A stretch of 43,554 nt of DNA from Sphingobacteriia bacterium (GTDB lineage: Bacteria; Bacteroidota; Bacteroidia; Bacteroidales; UBA7960): assembly GCA_011390575.1 (NCBI GenBank), contig JAABSE010000026.1, positions 1 to 43,554 of the forward strand, written 5' to 3'. Of this stretch, positions 41,711 through 43,554 are shown piece by piece; position 1 is the stretch's first letter, and each line of letters starts with the position of its first letter. The notes beneath the pieces are model-generated. The model did not search any database. It was not told the DNA's origin and was given only the letters and a program-made list of their open reading frames with translations. The position numbers and the translations under genes are program-made.

Positions 41711-43554
41711 AAAGGAAAATCATCTCAAGGGGCAAACAAGCCCCTATCTTTTACAACATCTTTACAATCCTGTTGACTGGCACCCATGGGGACCCGAAGC
41801 GCTGGAAAAGGCGAAATCGGAAAACAAACCCCTTCTGGTGAGTATCGGATATTCCGCTTGTCACTGGTGTCATGTTATGGAACGGGAATCTTTCGAGGAT
41901 CAGGAAGTAGCCCAACTGATGAACGAACACTTTGTATGCATCAAAGTAGACAGAGAGGAAAGACCAGACATTGATCACCTTTACATGAATGCCGTACAGT
42001 TGATTTCTCAAAGGGGAGGCTGGCCGCTGAATTGCTTTGCACTGCCCGACGGAAGGCCTTTCTGGGGTGCAACCTATTTCCCAAAGGACCAGTGGAAAAG
42101 CATCCTGATTCGAATCCATGAACTATTTATCCATCAACACAGTGATCTGGAAGAGCAGGCCGGAAAACTCACAGAGGGTTTGGCGCAAAGCAGCATATTG
42201 CCTGTTTCCGAACATCAGGACAATGAGTTTTCTTCAGATGTCACGGACAAAATGGCCCGTGGCATTATTCAAAAAACAGACATGAATGAAGGAGGAACCA
42301 TGGGAGCTCCCAAATTTCCCCTTCCGGCAATCTTTGAATTTCTTCTTCATTACCACCAGCAGAACCCCCAAACCGAGGATGCAGCTAAAGCAATTGAGCT
42401 GACCCTCACAAAAATGGCCATGGGAGGCATCTACGATCAAGTGGGTGGAGGCTTTGCCCGCTATTCAGTTGATGAAAACTGGAAAGTACCCCATTTTGAA
42501 AAAATGCTCTACGACAATGCACAGCTTATAAGCTTGTATGCCAAGGCTTATAAAGTTTTTAAATCACCGATATACCGGCAGGTAGTAGAAGAATCCATTG
42601 CCTTTGTTAAGAGGGAACTCACTTCGCCCGGCGGCACCTTCTATGCTGCCCTGGATGCAGACAGCGAAGGGGAAGAAGGAAAATACTATGTGTGGACAGA
42701 AAAGCAGCTCTATGAAGTATTGGGTAAAGAGGCACCTTTGGCCATTGAATATTTTAATGTAGGAGGGAAAGGGTTCTGGGAAAAAGGAAACAGCATTCTT
42801 TTGCTGGACAAAACAGATGAAGCGTTTGTACGGGAATGGAACATGCCCGTTGAAATGCTGAGAAAAAAGGTAATCTCCTGGAAGGAAAGGCTTTTGAGAG
42901 AGCGGGAAAAACGAATCCGGCCCGGCCTGGACAACAAAGTACTGGTATCATGGAACGGACTTATGATTGAGGCGTTGGCAGAAGCATACACTGCCCTGGG
43001 CAACCCGCAATGGAGAGAAGATGCAGCCAAAGCAGCAGAATTTATCCTGCAGAAAGCCATTAAGCCGGATGGACAGCTGTACCATACCCTCAACGATGAC
43101 AAACCTGCCATTGAAGGATTCCTGGAGGATTATGCTGCCATGATAAGGGCACTCATAAAACTGGGGCAGGTAACCCATCAGGAAAAGTACTTCCTCAAAG
43201 CCCGATTATTGATGGAATATGCCCTGGAAAATTTTTCGTCCGGACATACACGGATGTTTTCCTTTTCTTCTTTAAAAGGAGAGCAACTGGTGGCTCCCTA
43301 TTATGATTTTCAGGACAATGTCATCCCTTCGGCCAACAGCATGATGGCACGCAACCTGTATTACCTGGGTCATTTATTCGAAAATCACGACTGGATGGAC
43401 AGAAGCCGGCAGATGCTGACCGATGTTGCCCAGCAAATTGAAAATTACGGCAGCTGGACGGCCAACTGGGGCATTTTATGGCTTCACCATCAGAAGGAAT
43501 TCTTTACACTGGCTGTTTGCGGCGAACAGGCCACGGAAGCAGCTGACCCATTGC
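41694..43554 (+). CDS. Thioredoxin-domain/DUF255 protein (YyaL, SSP411-like), 3' truncated by window end
   Basis: The ATG at 41694 lies inside the last 17 nt of the SDR gene, in a different frame, and the frame stays open to the window end: 620 complete codons of a family usually near 680-700. Residues about 1-165 are the thioredoxin-like domain (PF03190): [18 protein letters not shown], then [16 protein letters not shown] with the Cys-x-x-Cys pair, [14 protein letters not shown] and [23 protein letters not shown]. The rest is an alpha/alpha-barrel of N-acylglucosamine-2-epimerase/glycoside-hydrolase type: [72 protein letters not shown] and [14 protein letters not shown]. The biochemical function is not established for this widespread family. 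Confidence 0.92.
   Translation, partial: MSEFNKKENHLKGQTSPYLLQHLYNPVDWHPWGPEALEKAKSENKPLLVSIGYSACHWCHVMERESFEDQEVAQLMNEHFVCIKVDREERPDIDHLYMNAVQLISQRGGWPLNCFALPDGRPFWGATYFPKDQWKSILIRIHELFIHQHSDLEEQAGKLTEGLAQSSILPVSEHQDNEFSSDVTDKMARGIIQKTDMNEGGTMGAPKFPLPAIFEFLLHYHQQNPQTEDAAKAIELTLTKMAMGGIYDQVGGGFARYSVDENWKVPHFEKMLYDNAQLISLYAKAYKVFKSPIYRQVVEESIAFVKRELTSPGGTFYAALDADSEGEEGKYYVWTEKQLYEVLGKEAPLAIEYFNVGGKGFWEKGNSILLLDKTDEAFVREWNMPVEMLRKKVISWKERLLREREKRIRPGLDNKVLVSWNGLMIEALAEAYTALGNPQWREDAAKAAEFILQKAIKPDGQLYHTLNDDKPAIEGFLEDYAAMIRALIKLGQVTHQEKYFLKARLLMEYALENFSSGHTRMFSFSSLKGEQLVAPYYDFQDNVIPSANSMMARNLYYLGHLFENHDWMDRSRQMLTDVAQQIENYGSWTANWGILWLHHQKEFFTLAVCGEQATEAADPL

Overview
The window looks like a chromosomal stretch of a member of the Bacteroidota, probably a free-living or sediment-type Bacteroidales/Marinilabiliales relative. 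Evidence: two secreted proteins end in type IX secretion (T9SS) sorting tails, one of them with SprB-type repeats. The threonine dehydrogenase is of the epimerase-like SDR type. Shine-Dalgarno sequences are mostly absent, and several genes are preceded by the Bacteroidota -7 element TAnnTTTG. There is no prophage, IS element, CRISPR array, rRNA or tRNA that I can see. This is mostly core chromosome with one large regulatory/surface block.

Layout. 1-3338: the 3' end of a D-lactate/glycolate-type FAD/Fe-S oxidoreductase, then a tight minus-strand operon (SDR threonine dehydrogenase, TatD hydrolase, asparaginase). 3530-10258: dnaX, a pair of exported M16 proteins (one catalytic, one with a dead active site and an extra C-terminal domain), a strong terminator, and an exported protein that reads as a degenerate two-lobed aspartic-protease fold. 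10272-24543: xseA and four large histidine kinases, all on the minus strand; three are multi-PAS/GAF hybrid kinases ending in a receiver, the fourth is a receiver-PAS-kinase whose start overlaps the preceding stop by 8 nt. 24847-29502: a 1551-residue SprB-repeat adhesin with a T9SS tail and a strong terminator. 30027-43554: housekeeping and envelope genes: ppa, dprA, an ATP-grasp ligase, a T9SS-tailed beta-helix protein, a GT28-like glycosyltransferase, a ChaN/Tiki-like protein, cdd, a YtxH/holin-like/small basic protein operon, a membrane metallophosphoesterase, an SDR, and a truncated YyaL/DUF255 protein.

How the parts may work together (inference). The kinase block senses signals through many PAS/GAF modules and one periplasmic Cache-like domain. 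It carries no DNA-binding output and no HPt protein, so its receivers must relay to partners elsewhere. The adhesin and the beta-helix protein would be exported by a T9SS encoded outside the window. The M16 pair and the pseudo-aspartic protein suggest a periplasmic protein-processing or binding function.

Most interesting signals: (1) an SD-like AGGAGGA followed by an A11 run inside dnaX, with stops in both alternative frames within 20 nt, a probable programmed slip site giving a gamma-like short form; (2) a 50-nt hairpin plus a perfect dyad between the YtxH and holin-like genes; (3) the degenerate aspartic-protease-like protein; (4) the orphan four-kinase cluster; (5) SprB array architecture, with matching first and last repeats and an exact 474-nt recent duplication.
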